Position numbers and translations under genes: made by a program
Shown: positions 13,561-21,735 of the stretch, piece by piece
Position numbering within the stretch: the stretch's first letter is position 1
Layout of the letters: each line of letters opens with the position of its first letter
The notes under the pieces: generated by a model
The model's input: only the letters and a program-made list of their open reading frames with translations
The model's database searches: none
What the model was told of the DNA's origin: nothing
NCBI GenBank assembly: GCA_963971575.1
Contig: OZ020617.1
Span: forward strand, 22,591,403-22,655,402
Length of the DNA stretch: 64,000 nucleotides
DNA from: Liopterus haemorrhoidalis
Lineage: Eukaryota; Arthropoda; Insecta; Coleoptera; Dytiscidae
Direction: 5' to 3'

Positions 13561-14140
13561 AAAAACTCTTAGGAGTTTTGAGGTCCTATATTCCTAAATT
13601 TTACAGAATTAAAAATAAGAGTAAAACAATAAGTATCTTGTTATTTGGGATATACTTTTCAAGAGAATGGACACGAACAGGAACATATCAAGGAAGGAAC
13701 AAGAAAGACAAATATAGCCCTCGCACAAGTTTGGGGAATAGGCGAAAGAAAGTTTAAAAGTACCTTCAAGTTAAGATTTCTGCTCTTCGACAAATTAATT
13801 CTTAGCACAATGCTATATGGAACTGAAATATGGGGCTTGAGAGAACAAGAAAGAGTAGAAAAATTACAATATAAATACCTGCGTCTACATCTCAATGGAA
13901 GAAACGTAAAGGTTCAAAGTGTCCATAGAGGCTGAAAGAAGAGCTGTCAGCTACGAAGAAAAGATAAGACTGACTCCTTGGAAGGAACTTGCACTAGATA
14001 GCTGGCAAGAAATGCAAAGAAAAGAAGTTAGAAGACAGGAAAAAACAAATGGGAACAAAAACGCGAGAGTTTCTACGAAACGAAGGGCTACTCGCTGATG
14101 GAAGTGGAAAACAGAGAAAACAGGGCATTTTACGCATGCA
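13561..14140 (+). pseudogene. Non-LTR reverse transcriptase C-terminal fragment
   Basis: The frame 13645-13935 reads GYTFQENGHEQEHIKEGTRK, then ALAQVWGIGERKF and LYGTEIWGLREQERVEKLQ. This is the thumb and post-RT region of a non-LTR ORF2. It continues after a frame change to about 14130 with WKELALDSWQEMQRKE. The start is missing and stops are present, so it is a dead 5'-truncated copy. It ends just before the host non-LTR element that holds the Maverick, and appears to be a different family. Confidence 0.75.
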
Positions 14141-14154
14141 TTCACATAGTATAA

Positions 14155-14476
14155 TAACTGAATTAAAAATAGAAATTGCAAATTAAAATAATCAACTAAA
14201 AAAACTAAAAAGTGAAAACTTAGAACTCCATAAAACAGTTCTAACTTGATAGGCAGGTCAATGACCCTACACATTTGACATGCTCGTCAGATGCACCGAA
14301 CGTCAACGACACCGCGCCCCCAGTTATGACAACACTATCAACAGCCAACTGCATAGTGTCTCCGGTACCGAGCCGATCCGTGCGCACAGGTGACTTATCA
14401 GATGACTTATCAAAAACAGCAGACCCACCTGTCAAACCCATCAAAAGTCATATAAACAATATTTTGATCCTAGGAG
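14155..14476 (+). pseudogene. Host non-LTR ORF1, N-terminal part, interrupted by the Maverick
   Basis: From 14155 the frame reads ELKIEIAN, stop, NNQLKKLKSENLELHKTVLT, a leucine-rich coiled-coil pattern usual before the esterase domain of such ORF1 proteins. After a frame change, 14275-14476 is open and ends NILILG, the first strand and glycine of the SGNH block I. The next codons, GDSH, are found only after the Maverick at 30333. The insertion therefore cut ORF1 exactly at the catalytic-serine motif. Confidence 0.8.
14471..14476. repeat. Target-site duplication of the Maverick (left copy)
   Basis: TAGGAG directly precedes the first base of the left inverted repeat (AGTAGGTAAGGGG). The same six bases follow the right end at 30331-30336. 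Six base pairs is the usual length for Maverick/Polinton integrases. Confidence 0.95.
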
Positions 14477-14485
14477 AGTAGGTAA

Positions 14486-14670
14486 GGGGACGATTGGCAT
14501 CCAAATAGCGGTGGGACGATTGGCATCCGTTTTTAAGAAAATTTCTGAAAATCCTTATGGGATTTAACATGGGTGGGACGATTGGCATCCGCGAGTTTTT
14601 GGTGTGTGTTTTTTACGTAATTGTGTTCTAAAATCATAACATGGGTGGGACGATTGGCATCCGCGAGTTT
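14486..14670 (+). repeat. Terminal iterons GGACGATTGGCATCC
   Basis: The word GGACGATTGGCATCC occurs four times near the left tip (about 14488, 14515, 14577 and 14648), usually preceded by GGT and twice followed by GCGAGTTTTT. The right tip has the same set inverted. Iterated words at the very ends fit recognition sites for the integrase or a replication-initiating protein; that role is inferred. Confidence 0.8.
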
Positions 14671-14703
14671 TTGGGTAGGTTTTTTATGTAAAATTTTTTT
14701 CAA

Positions 14704-15275
14704 AAAGGCTTTCGTAGGTATAATTAACAAACCCTGGACACTCCTATGTCCTTTGACCAATCTGAACCAAATCTTGCAGTTTTATTCTTTAAGAACTTAC
14801 GGATATATTAACGTAAGAAATGTTTAGGGTTTCGTAGATATAATTAAGAAACCCTGGACACTCCTATGTCCTTTGACCAATCTGAACCAAATCTTGCAGT
14901 TTTATTCTTTAAGAACTTACGGATATATTAACGTAAGAAATGTTTAGGGTTTCGTAGATATAATTAAGAAACCCTGGACACTCCTATGTCCTTTGACCAA
15001 TCTGAACCAAATCTTGCAGATTTATTCTTTAGGAACTTACGGATATATTAACGTAAGAAATGTTTAGGGTTTCGTAGATATAATTAAGAAACCATGGACA
15101 CTCCTATGTCCTTTGACCTATCTGAACCAAATCTTGCAGTTTTATTCTTTAGGAACTTACGGATATATTAACGTAAGAAATGTTTAGGGTTTCGTAGATA
15201 TAATTAAGAAACCATGGACACTCCTATGTCCTTTGACCTATCTGAACCAAATCTTGCAGTTTTATTCTTTGGTGT
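14704..15275 (+). repeat. 120-bp tandem repeats in the left arm
   Basis: GGTTTCGTAGATATAATTAA recurs at about 14828, 14948, 15068 and 15188, with a variant start near 14709, giving a period of exactly 120 bp and about 4.7 units. Units differ by a few bases only. The matching array at the right end has two units fewer. No coding capacity is conserved. Confidence 0.9.
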
Positions 15276-15323
15276 TGACCACCTCATGACCTTGAGTTTA
15301 TGAATACTACCGATTCTTTATCC

Positions 15324-15359
15324 GAGATTTAATTTTATTACCACATCTGTGAACGTGCC
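15324..15359 (+). promoter_or_regulatory. Shared upstream motif, left-arm copy
   Basis: A 36-bp block starting GAGATTTAATTTTATTACCA and ending GTGAACGTGCC. The same block occurs at 17749-17785, 27486-27520 and 29689-29723, always pointing toward a downstream gene. Here the 74-residue gene starts about 200 bp later. It is probably a core promoter or transcribed leader; a clear TATA box is not seen before this copy. Confidence 0.6.
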
Positions 15360-15566
15360 AAGAAGGATAATAATATTTAATATTTTTATTTAACAAATAT
15401 ACTGTAGACTGATTAACAAATCCTCATCGTATTTCAATTTTTTAAAAACATAATTAAAAAAATAATTGAATTTAAATTTATTTTGTTTAAAATATAGCTA
15501 AATATTTTATATCTTTATATATTAGGTAATTATATATATTATTGAAACTGAGAACTTACCTTATAT

Positions 15567-15791
15567 ATGGTCCCAGAGCCTTGGAAATCTATTTCATATT
15601 ATTTATTGAAATATTTAGAAAGGAATTATTCATTTTGCATTGTTTTGAGAAAAATTGAAAATACTGGAAGAATATATATAAAATGTTTAAAATGCTGTCA
15701 TATTCTATTCAGACAGCTCTCTCAAAACCATGAAAAAGAACATGTAAGAAGTGAAAATCAAAAATCATTAAATTCAAATACTTTATATTAA
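15567..15791 (+). CDS. Small TIR-encoded protein with C2H2-like motif (left copy)
   Basis: Unrecognised 74-residue protein whose frame is open in both inverted-repeat arms with identical translation (other copy 29256-29480, minus). Around residues 39-58 it reads IKCLKCCHILFRQL then NHEKEH, a CX2C...HX3H arrangement like a single zinc finger, so nucleic-acid binding is possible but unproven. It lies about 200 bp downstream of the shared promoter motif, which supports it being a gene. The start chosen is the first methionine. A spliced leader joining upstream of it cannot be excluded. Nothing else is known. Confidence 0.5.
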   Translation: MVPEPWKSISYYLLKYLERNYSFCIVLRKIENTGRIYIKCLKCCHILFRQLSQNHEKEHVRSENQKSLNSNTLY

Positions 15792-15936
15792 TTATTATTG
15801 AAAAATAGTGTTATTAACTTATACATAAACCTAATAATTATTGCAAAAACATAGTTTATACATAGGTAATTACATTTTATTAACAATTGTATACAGACAA
15901 AAAAAATAAGACATATAATAAATTGTAAACATTTTA

Positions 15937-16386
15937 TTATGATTCAACATCAGAAGAAGATGAAAATTCATCACACAAAAGATTTGATGAAATTGTTGGC
16001 AAAAAAACCAATTCATAAAAATACATTTTTTCATTATGATCTCCTGTTTGTTCAAAATTTATGCTAAATAAAAAATTATTACATTTACTGCATTTTAATA
16101 GGTGTAAAATATGTACTAAATTGTAATGACAAGAACATGAATTTTTTTGTGAAATAAAAGTATTTACTTGATTATGATTGTCTTTTTCACATAAAGTACA
16201 ATAAACATAAGCTTGATCATATATTTTGTAAATTATATCGAGAGAAAAATTTATGCACTTTGGAACATTAATTAAATCACTAATTGTCACAATGGAATTT
16301 AACACATTATCACCACTTTCTTCTTCTTCTTCCAAATCTAAATTTGGAGTACACATGTTTTTAATCTGATGTTTCTTCGAAGTCAA
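15937..16386 (-). CDS. Acidic cysteine-rich TIR-encoded protein (149 aa)
   Basis: Unrecognised protein. The N-terminal third is acidic (LDLEEEEESGDN) and the middle has paired cysteines (CTLCEKDN, CSCH, CSKCNN) that could bind zinc; the C-terminus is serine-rich (SSSSDVES). Its start overlaps the end of the upstream 112-residue gene by 26 bp in another frame, so the two are probably expressed from one transcript. The right-arm copy is broken by a one-base shortening of an A-run, making this left copy the intact one. Its role is unknown; an acidic, cysteine-paired protein could be a transcription regulator, but this is guesswork. Confidence 0.55.
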   Translation of the reverse strand: MTSKKHQIKNMCTPNLDLEEEEESGDNVLNSIVTISDLINVPKCINFSLDIIYKIYDQAYVYCTLCEKDNHNQVNTFISQKNSCSCHYNLVHILHLLKCSKCNNFLFSINFEQTGDHNEKMYFYELVFLPTISSNLLCDEFSSSSDVES

Positions 16387-16699
16387 GTTTTCTTTTTCGA
16401 ATGTTTCCTTTTCTTTTATCTGCAGTTTTCTTTTTAAATTTTAGTGATAAGTTGTTGCATCCTTCGTTTTTGTATAAAACAAAGGAAGATTTTTTTAATT
16501 CTTCAAATGCTTCAGTGCTAATATCAGTAAATCTTTTTGGCAAAAATACTTTGAATTCGTTGCTCACTGTTACTATTATAGCTTCGCCATATTCTGAATG
16601 TTCAAAATATTTTGCTTCAGTAATGTTATATTCTTCATTTAGATTTAATTCACTAAGTTTTTTATAATAGAGATCACCTACTTTATTCAATTCGTCCAT
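16361..16699 (-). CDS. Small basic TIR-encoded protein (112 aa), left copy
   Basis: The 112-residue protein is identical to the copy at 28350-28688. It begins MDELNKVGDLYYKKLSELNL and has a central block AIIVTVSNEFKVFLPKRF, then a lysine/arginine-rich tail (KFKKKTADKRKGNIRKRK) that could be a nuclear signal or nucleic-acid-binding tail. The pattern of a short beta-rich body with the VFLPKRF block resembles small uncharacterised proteins often met in insect genomes beside viral-like elements, and an OB-type single-strand-binding fold is conceivable; both statements are inference. The identity between the two arms implies gene conversion or recent duplication. It overlaps the next gene downstream. 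Confidence 0.65.
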   Translation of the reverse strand: MDELNKVGDLYYKKLSELNLNEEYNITEAKYFEHSEYGEAIIVTVSNEFKVFLPKRFTDISTEAFEELKKSSFVLYKNEGCNNLSLKFKKKTADKRKGNIRKRKLDFEETSD

Positions 16700-17123
16700 G
16701 ACTATAGAAGTATTAATTATATTAGTTGAATTGATCTTCGTGGAGGAAATTTAATATATACAGAATATTCTATAAAATTTATATTTATATACACGGAATG
16801 AAAGGAGAAGGGGCAGATAACAAATATTACAAAAAATAATATATTTTTTATTTTTAAGAAAACAATACTTATTATCAAATGTTATATCTGTTATTTGAAA
16901 AATAGTTTCAACATGTATCTCTTTGTTTTACCACAAAACTGTTATTGTGGTTACTTAAAATATAAAAAATACTGATATTTTTCACATATCATAAAAATAT
17001 ATTAATTTAATCAATAACGTTTTGTTTTTTTGTTATTGTTGTTACATAAAATGATATGATTGTTACACTTTGTATCTTTTAATAAAAAACAAAGTGTGAA
17101 AAAGAAAAACATTTTAAAATATA
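16700..17123. other. Inner end of left inverted repeat and AT-rich spacer
   Basis: Up to 16976 this is upstream sequence of the 112-residue gene, shared with the right arm (28072-28349). From 16977 it is unique AT-rich DNA before the end of the BIR gene. There is no further open frame. Confidence 0.7.
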
Positions 17124-17564
17124 TTACTTTTCTAATTTACATCTATTACATTGAAATTTCAATGGAGGAGGGCCATCTATATGAACTTCCATACATGGTT
17201 TATTATAATGTTCGTAACATGGCAGTCTGATTAGAAATTCTTTCAAAGTTTTGTAATTTTCAGGTAACATACTCCAAATGTATTGCAGACGTCCGCTTCT
17301 GAGTAATATTCTTTTAAAAATATTCTCTGTAATTTCTCCATTCTTATAATCACAAAAAGCCACAAAAGGACAACCAATATAATGAGCTAACCATGGATCA
17401 TCATCTTGTTTCCATTCGCTAACTTGTACAGCACAAAAATTGCAAAAAACATGATCTTTAAATTGCATATAACAAAAGCCTGCTTTAATTAAATTATTTG
17501 GATTAATAGGTGAACATTCAGGCCAATTTTTAAAAGATGAAATTCTTTCTGTTTCTTCTTGCAT
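17124..17564 (-). CDS. BIR-domain protein, IAP-like
   Basis: The 146-residue protein has one baculovirus-IAP-repeat-like domain in its first 75 residues: RISSFKNWP, then AGFCYM, FCNFCAVQVSEWKQDDDPW and AHYIGCPF. The CX2C-X16-H spacing of the zinc site is present, but the last cysteine comes three residues after the histidine (HX3C) instead of the usual six. IAP-type proteins bind caspases or pro-apoptotic peptides and block cell death, a function many large insect DNA viruses carry. No RING domain follows, only an isolated CNRC near the end. The gene is intronless and lies 185 bp downstream of a copy of the shared promoter motif. It was probably captured from a host or virus. The anti-apoptotic activity is inferred from the domain alone. 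Confidence 0.8.
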   Translation of the reverse strand: MQEETERISSFKNWPECSPINPNNLIKAGFCYMQFKDHVFCNFCAVQVSEWKQDDDPWLAHYIGCPFVAFCDYKNGEITENIFKRILLRSGRLQYIWSMLPENYKTLKEFLIRLPCYEHYNKPCMEVHIDGPPPLKFQCNRCKLEK

Positions 17565-17943
17565 TTTAAAAATATGATTTTATATAAACGTTTAAAAATT
17601 ATTATTATTATTTTCTTTGATTAATCATTGTTGAAAACTATAAAAATAAAAAATATTTAATGCAACATATGTTGAAATAAATAATATAGTCTTACCTCTA
17701 ATAAAAAATATTTGTTAAATGAAAGTAATAAATATTATAGATCTTCTCCGCACATTCACAGCTGTGGTAATAAAATTAAATCTCTGAACACAACTGTTTA
17801 AATACAAACCCGATGTGGTTTAAGATTAAAGGAAGTTATAACGTAAGTAAATAACAACATTTTTTTTTTTAAATCAATTTATTATGTATGTATATATATT
17901 TCTAAAGACATTGTTATTAATAATGTAATTTTGATAAAAGTAT
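17565..17943. other. Promoter-containing gap between BIR and metalloproteinase genes
   Basis: No gene. It contains the shared motif and TATA-like box (17749-17804, acting leftward) and, nearer the BIR gene, a good splice-donor word on the minus strand (AGGTAAGAC, about 17690-17700). A 5' leader intron is therefore possible, though I saw no clear acceptor. Confidence 0.5.
17749..17804 (-). promoter_or_regulatory. Shared upstream motif with TATA-like box before the BIR gene
   Basis: On the minus strand a TATA-like word TATTTAAAC (17796-17804) is followed about 11 bp later by the conserved block starting AGATTTAATTTTATTACCAC (17749-17785). The same pair with the same spacing occurs before the 284-residue gene. 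The BIR start codon is 185 bp downstream. Confidence 0.65.
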
Positions 17944-18591
17944 TCATATTTTGAGTTCGTTAATAAATATTTTAATGACAATTAAAACTATATTAATGTT
18001 TACTAACATATTCATTATTTCTACACTGTTTTGATATCGGTTCGGGAAAAATGCATGTGCGAGCGTATCTCCTTTCCCATATATATATCCACAAGGTTTT
18101 CTTTCATGATAATAATAATGTTGTAATTTTCCAAAAGATATTATTATATTAGGTGTTATAGCATTTTGTAAAAAATTTAATTTTGTATGACTCGACCATA
18201 AGTTAAATGCTCTGTTAACAAGTTGTAATATTTTATTATCAGCTCTATAAAAATGCCATGTTATTACAGTTTTGTTTTCCCATTTGTAATGGGAAGTTGT
18301 AAAGGGTGATGGGTTATCTCTCACACCACACCGAAGTTTTTTCATTAAATTTTTTGTTTCATTATTGATTGTATAATTCACAGGTATGTTATAATATTCT
18401 TGAAATAATGTCAAAGCATTTAGAAACTTTGTATCGTTTTCCTTTAAAACAGTTATTTCATTTTCATCAACTTCTAAAAATCCATATTTATGAAGATAAT
18501 TAACAACATCCTCATAATATATATTATTGTCATACGTTTGCGCAGAACAAAATGTCATACATAAAATACACAAGTAAAAAATAGAAAACAT
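17944..18591 (-). CDS. Truncated matrix-metalloproteinase-like protein
   Basis: The 215-residue protein begins with a likely signal peptide (MFSIFYLCILCMTFCSAQ), followed by a peptidoglycan-binding-like prodomain (about 20-85), a cysteine-switch motif LRCGVRDNP at 86-94 (Cys88) and the first part of a matrixin catalytic domain (KWENKTVITWHFY, VNRAFNLWSSHTKLNF, then HAFFPNRYQNSVEI). It stops before the HEXXHXXGXXH zinc site, and no frame just downstream supplies it, so the enzyme cannot be an active protease as read. Matrix metalloproteinases cut extracellular matrix, and some insect DNA viruses carry one. Here it is either a decaying captured gene or a secreted prodomain fragment. It is intronless and co-directional with the integrase block. 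Confidence 0.75.
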   Translation of the reverse strand: MFSIFYLCILCMTFCSAQTYDNNIYYEDVVNYLHKYGFLEVDENEITVLKENDTKFLNALTLFQEYYNIPVNYTINNETKNLMKKLRCGVRDNPSPFTTSHYKWENKTVITWHFYRADNKILQLVNRAFNLWSSHTKLNFLQNAITPNIIISFGKLQHYYYHERKPCGYIYGKGDTLAHAFFPNRYQNSVEIMNMLVNINIVLIVIKIFINELKI

Positions 18592-18727
18592 TATTATGTG
18601 TTATTAGAACGACTAATAAATTATAAATGTGTTGTTATTCCATTAAATCATGATTTTATATATATCATATTCCTACATCATTTTTATTAACCCAACTGTT
18701 ATGGGATTTATCTAAACCATACCATTG

Positions 18728-19603
18728 TTAAATGGTATGGTTTTTTACATATGCTTTTGAACCTTTTCGTTTTAAAATCCGTTCTACAAGGTAAACATCT
18801 GAATGCTTAGTTTTCAATATTTCTTGTTCATAAAAACTACCTTGAATCGGGGAACCATACATGTCATTTAGCATATATGTAGTAGGATTTGTTATCTTGA
18901 TTTTAGAAATTTTAAATAGTTCAGTAGTCCAATTAGGAGTAAACCCCTTTTCGAATAAACTTTTATATTTACTAATACGAACGATATCACCTACATGATA
19001 TTTTCTCTTACCACATATTTTCAATTTAGAATAAATATGTGATAAGGATGTATTCTTATCTACATCACAAGGTCGCATTTTAATTGTGTTATGTTTAGTG
19101 TTATTATATGCTAAAGTAACGTCATTAATTATGTTATACCAATCATATTTTCCTTGTAAACTAAAATTAAAATATATATTGCTTTTAAGTGTTCGTATGA
19201 CTCTCTCAACAATTGCAGCTTTTTTAACACTGAAAGTGCTATAATGATTGATATTATATTCAGACATAAGTTTTTTAAAATTTCCATTATAGAATTCTTT
19301 TCCCAAGTCAGTCTGTAAGTTTATAGGTTTTCTTCGATCCTTTTCTAGAATCGTTCTCATAGCGTTTGTAACACTAGATCCAGACTTATCTTTCAACGGT
19401 TCGGTCCATACATATTTCGAATAATTATCAATAACTACTAACAAAAAATGGTAGCCCTTATTCTCTTTAGAATATTTGCTGAAATCAGCTAAATCAGCTT
19501 GCCATGAATCATCAAAAGCTTTTATGATATATGATCTTCTCTTGAAGTTCTTACGTGCGGATCTGTGTAATTCTTGAACTATATTTTTTTTAATGTCACT
19601 CAT
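18728..19603 (-). CDS. Maverick rve-type integrase
   Basis: The 291-residue integrase has a retroviral-type catalytic core: DSWQADLADF (Asp37), NLQTDLGKEF (Asp99) and VERVIRTLK (Glu133), the D,D,E triad that joins element ends to target DNA. A C-terminal SH3/chromo-like part follows (RKYHVGDIVRIS, then VYLVERILKRKG). The N-terminal zinc-binding HHCC region is missing or very short. The Asp99-Glu133 spacing is slightly short for the family. All key residues are present and the frame is intact. Its start overlaps the end of the fibre-like gene by 8 bp, so the two share a transcript. The exact 6-bp target duplication around the element is the expected product of this enzyme. Confidence 0.92.
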   Translation of the reverse strand: MSDIKKNIVQELHRSARKNFKRRSYIIKAFDDSWQADLADFSKYSKENKGYHFLLVVIDNYSKYVWTEPLKDKSGSSVTNAMRTILEKDRRKPINLQTDLGKEFYNGNFKKLMSEYNINHYSTFSVKKAAIVERVIRTLKSNIYFNFSLQGKYDWYNIINDVTLAYNNTKHNTIKMRPCDVDKNTSLSHIYSKLKICGKRKYHVGDIVRISKYKSLFEKGFTPNWTTELFKISKIKITNPTTYMLNDMYGSPIQGSFYEQEILKTKHSDVYLVERILKRKGSKAYVKNHTI

Positions 19604-20312
19604 CGTTGTTTATATCAATTACTCCTCTGTGTGGTAAATAACCATTAATCGCTTGTTGAATTTGTTGCTTCAATGAATGTATTTCAGTATTAAGATAATT
19701 ATATTTTTGATTAAAACTATCACCAAAATGATTTTCGATGTATTGTATTTTTGCATGAATAGCCGAATTGATCAATGAAGGAATATTTTTAATAATCAAA
19801 TCAGTTTTTTCTTGTAACTGTATATTTAACCTGTCAACATAAGATTTATTTACGGCGTCGAAATCATATGTTGGTTGTGGAACTCCGGTAATAGATCTAA
19901 ATTCAACGTCATATATATCCTTCTTTAGTTCTTCGATGTATTTTTTTGAAAGTGTTTGATTTAAAATATTTTTCTTATAAATTTCAATCAGATTAATTAC
20001 ATATTTTTTTGAGGTTGCATCATCTATTTCCAAAGGTTCTGCAACGTTCGACAAACGTTTATTAATTAAATCATAAAGACCACGTTGAGAATCAAATCTT
20101 ACAGTTGATTTTAATAATTCATCAACATATGATTTTGTGCATGCGTCTGTGTTATCAGTTGGTGATTTAACGTTTTTTAATTTTTTATTATCGATATCAA
20201 AATCACCGTTATCAAGAATATTAAAACCAGGTCCTGTTGGACCACGAGCCCCTACTTCACCACGGTTAAATTTACGTCCGAACTTATCAACAGACATTGA
20301 TAAAATAAACAA
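19596..20312 (-). CDS. Collagen/tail-fibre-like protein
   Basis: The 238-residue protein likely starts at the second methionine (MSVDKFGRKF). A short collagen-like stretch GARGPTGPG (about residues 21-29) is followed by three spaced repeats of the type N-K-L-x-N-V-x-x-P ... DA-x-x-K-x-YV-D (about 42-66, 84-108 and 138-161: DACTKSYVDEL, DDATSKKYVINL, DAVNKSYVDRL), then a helical tail. This repeat type is known from bacteriophage tail fibres, where it forms trimeric stalks. In a Maverick with a full capsid set it would suit a vertex fibre or attachment protein, which is inference. It is packed between the integrase (8-bp overlap) and the next gene (21-bp gap). Confidence 0.65.
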   Translation of the reverse strand: MFILSMSVDKFGRKFNRGEVGARGPTGPGFNILDNGDFDIDNKKLKNVKSPTDNTDACTKSYVDELLKSTVRFDSQRGLYDLINKRLSNVAEPLEIDDATSKKYVINLIEIYKKNILNQTLSKKYIEELKKDIYDVEFRSITGVPQPTYDFDAVNKSYVDRLNIQLQEKTDLIIKNIPSLINSAIHAKIQYIENHFGDSFNQKYNYLNTEIHSLKQQIQQAINGYLPHRGVIDINNDE

Positions 20313-20333
20313 TCATTCATAAAGATGTATGTT

Positions 20334-21260
20334 TTATTCGATTGCATCAGCCGATCTAAACTCTTCCTCGATTACATTTATTTCGTTATCATGTGAATTG
20401 TTACCTGCTTTTTTGGAGGCATGCAATATTTCTAATCGATCTATTAATTTCTTATAATTTTTATAATAAACGTAACGATATGGTTTCGATTCAACAATCA
20501 TATCATAACCTTCACCTGACCAAGTATCAGGGGATTCTGCAGACCTAGGTAAAGTTTTTATTATATTTTTATATTTTGCTGATCGGTTACCTTGAATTTG
20601 TTTAGTGGGATCATAATTTCTATATAAAGCGTTGCTGCGTTTAAGAATGTCATGATATTTTTGAGCATCATTTACAGTATAATTTTTTGGATCTTTCATA
20701 AATAAAAGTTCATATAAACCGTCAGTGCCTTTGTAATGAATTCCATTAATTATAAAGTCTTTGTCTTGCAAATTTACTGTAGAACTTCCAATTGTCCATT
20801 TTGTTGTTTTTACATCATAATTAATACCGGTCTTTGTATCAAATTTATCAGATTTATCTTCAATTAATTCACGTAAGTATCGTCTAGGTAACACATCATA
20901 ATGTTCTAAATATTTATCTATATCTTGTTCTCGTTGTTGTTTTTGACGATGATCATCTTTCGCAGGTGTGTGATAAACAATTTCTTGCAATGGTTCTGAA
21001 GGAAATTCATCCGAACTATCAATGCTTTCCTTTTCACTTTTCTCCAATTCTTCTGTTTTAATTTTATTTTTCACAAGAACGTTTTTAATTTCATTTTCAG
21101 TTTTGATTAATTGTTTCATTGGTTCAATTAACGGTTTGTAAGATTTTTCTAGTTTTTCTTTCTGTAATACTTCTCCAGTTCTCATCATCATTAATTTTTT
21201 TCGTATAGCCTTTCTTGTTTTGATAATATTCTCCTTCATTTTTAATTTATTATAATCCAT
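20334..21260 (-). CDS. Conserved Maverick protein of unknown function (308 aa)
   Basis: The N-terminal 130 residues are highly charged and probably coiled coil (RKAIRKKLMMMRTGEVLQKE onward), with an acidic patch (SEKESIDSSDEFPSEP). The C-terminal half has a conserved block: IINGIHYKGTDGLYELLF, then DAQKYHDILKRSNALYRNYD and KYKNIIKTLP. To my recollection this block recurs in insect Maverick-type loci and is catalogued as a domain of unknown function. Its position between the fibre-like gene and the packaging ATPase suggests a structural or assembly role, not shown. The start is the first methionine after a stop; the AACAGGT array lies directly upstream. Confidence 0.7.
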   Translation of the reverse strand: MDYNKLKMKENIIKTRKAIRKKLMMMRTGEVLQKEKLEKSYKPLIEPMKQLIKTENEIKNVLVKNKIKTEELEKSEKESIDSSDEFPSEPLQEIVYHTPAKDDHRQKQQREQDIDKYLEHYDVLPRRYLRELIEDKSDKFDTKTGINYDVKTTKWTIGSSTVNLQDKDFIINGIHYKGTDGLYELLFMKDPKNYTVNDAQKYHDILKRSNALYRNYDPTKQIQGNRSAKYKNIIKTLPRSAESPDTWSGEGYDMIVESKPYRYVYYKNYKKLIDRLEILHASKKAGNNSHDNEINVIEEEFRSADAIE

Positions 21261-21287
21261 TATCTTCCACGTCTATATATGTTTAAC

Positions 21288-21735
21288 GGCTTTTTTAACA
21301 GGTTTTGAACAGGTATTAACAGGTTTTTAACAGCTATAGTAACAGATAATAACAGGTTAAAACAGCTATGTTAACAGTTATAAACAGGTTAGAACAGATA
21401 GATTATCAGGTATGAACAGGTTATAACGGGTATGAACAGGTTAATACAGCTATAGTAACAGATAATAACAGGTTAAAACAGCTATGTTAACAGGTATAAA
21501 CAGGTTAGAACTGATAGATTAACAGGTATGAACAGGTTATAACGGGTATGAACAGGTTAATACAGCTATAGTAACAGATAATAACAGGTTAAAACAGCTA
21601 TGTTAACAGGTATAAACAGGTTAGAACTGATAGATTAACAGGTATTGACAGGTTAAACAGGTTTTTAACAGCTTTTCAACAGGTAACAGCTTGTTAACAG
21701 GTTTTAAACAGGTTCTTAACAGGTTTTAAGAGGTT
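21288..21735. repeat. AACAGGT-rich tandem array (116-bp higher-order unit)
   Basis: The intergenic stretch between the ATPase stop and the start of the 308-residue gene is built from short words of the form AACAGGTTTT, AACAGGTATG and AACAGATAAT. From 21331 there is a higher-order period of 116 bp (CAGCTATAGT at 21331, 21447 and 21563), nearly three units. The flanks (21288-21330 and 21660-21735) contain the short word alone. No conserved frame passes through it. Candidate roles are a replication origin, protein-binding array or repeated splice-donor-like sequence (CAGGT); none is proven. Confidence 0.85.

Larger units (their letters stand above)
14477..16976 (+). repeat. Left terminal inverted repeat of the Maverick (2,500 bp)
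   Basis: Reverse complement of 28072-30330. The inner limit is at ...AAAAAATACTGAT (16976), after which the two sides diverge. It contains terminal iterons, 120-bp tandem repeats, the shared promoter motif and three small genes. It is 241 bp longer than the right arm, which equals two 120-bp units plus one base. Such a long gene-bearing inverted repeat is unusual; most Mavericks have inverted repeats of a few hundred bases. Confidence 0.92.

Noticed and set aside
21288..21735. Possible CRISPR-like or telomere-like array
   Set aside because: Repeat words are short, variable and not separated by unique spacers; the context is a eukaryotic virus-like transposon.
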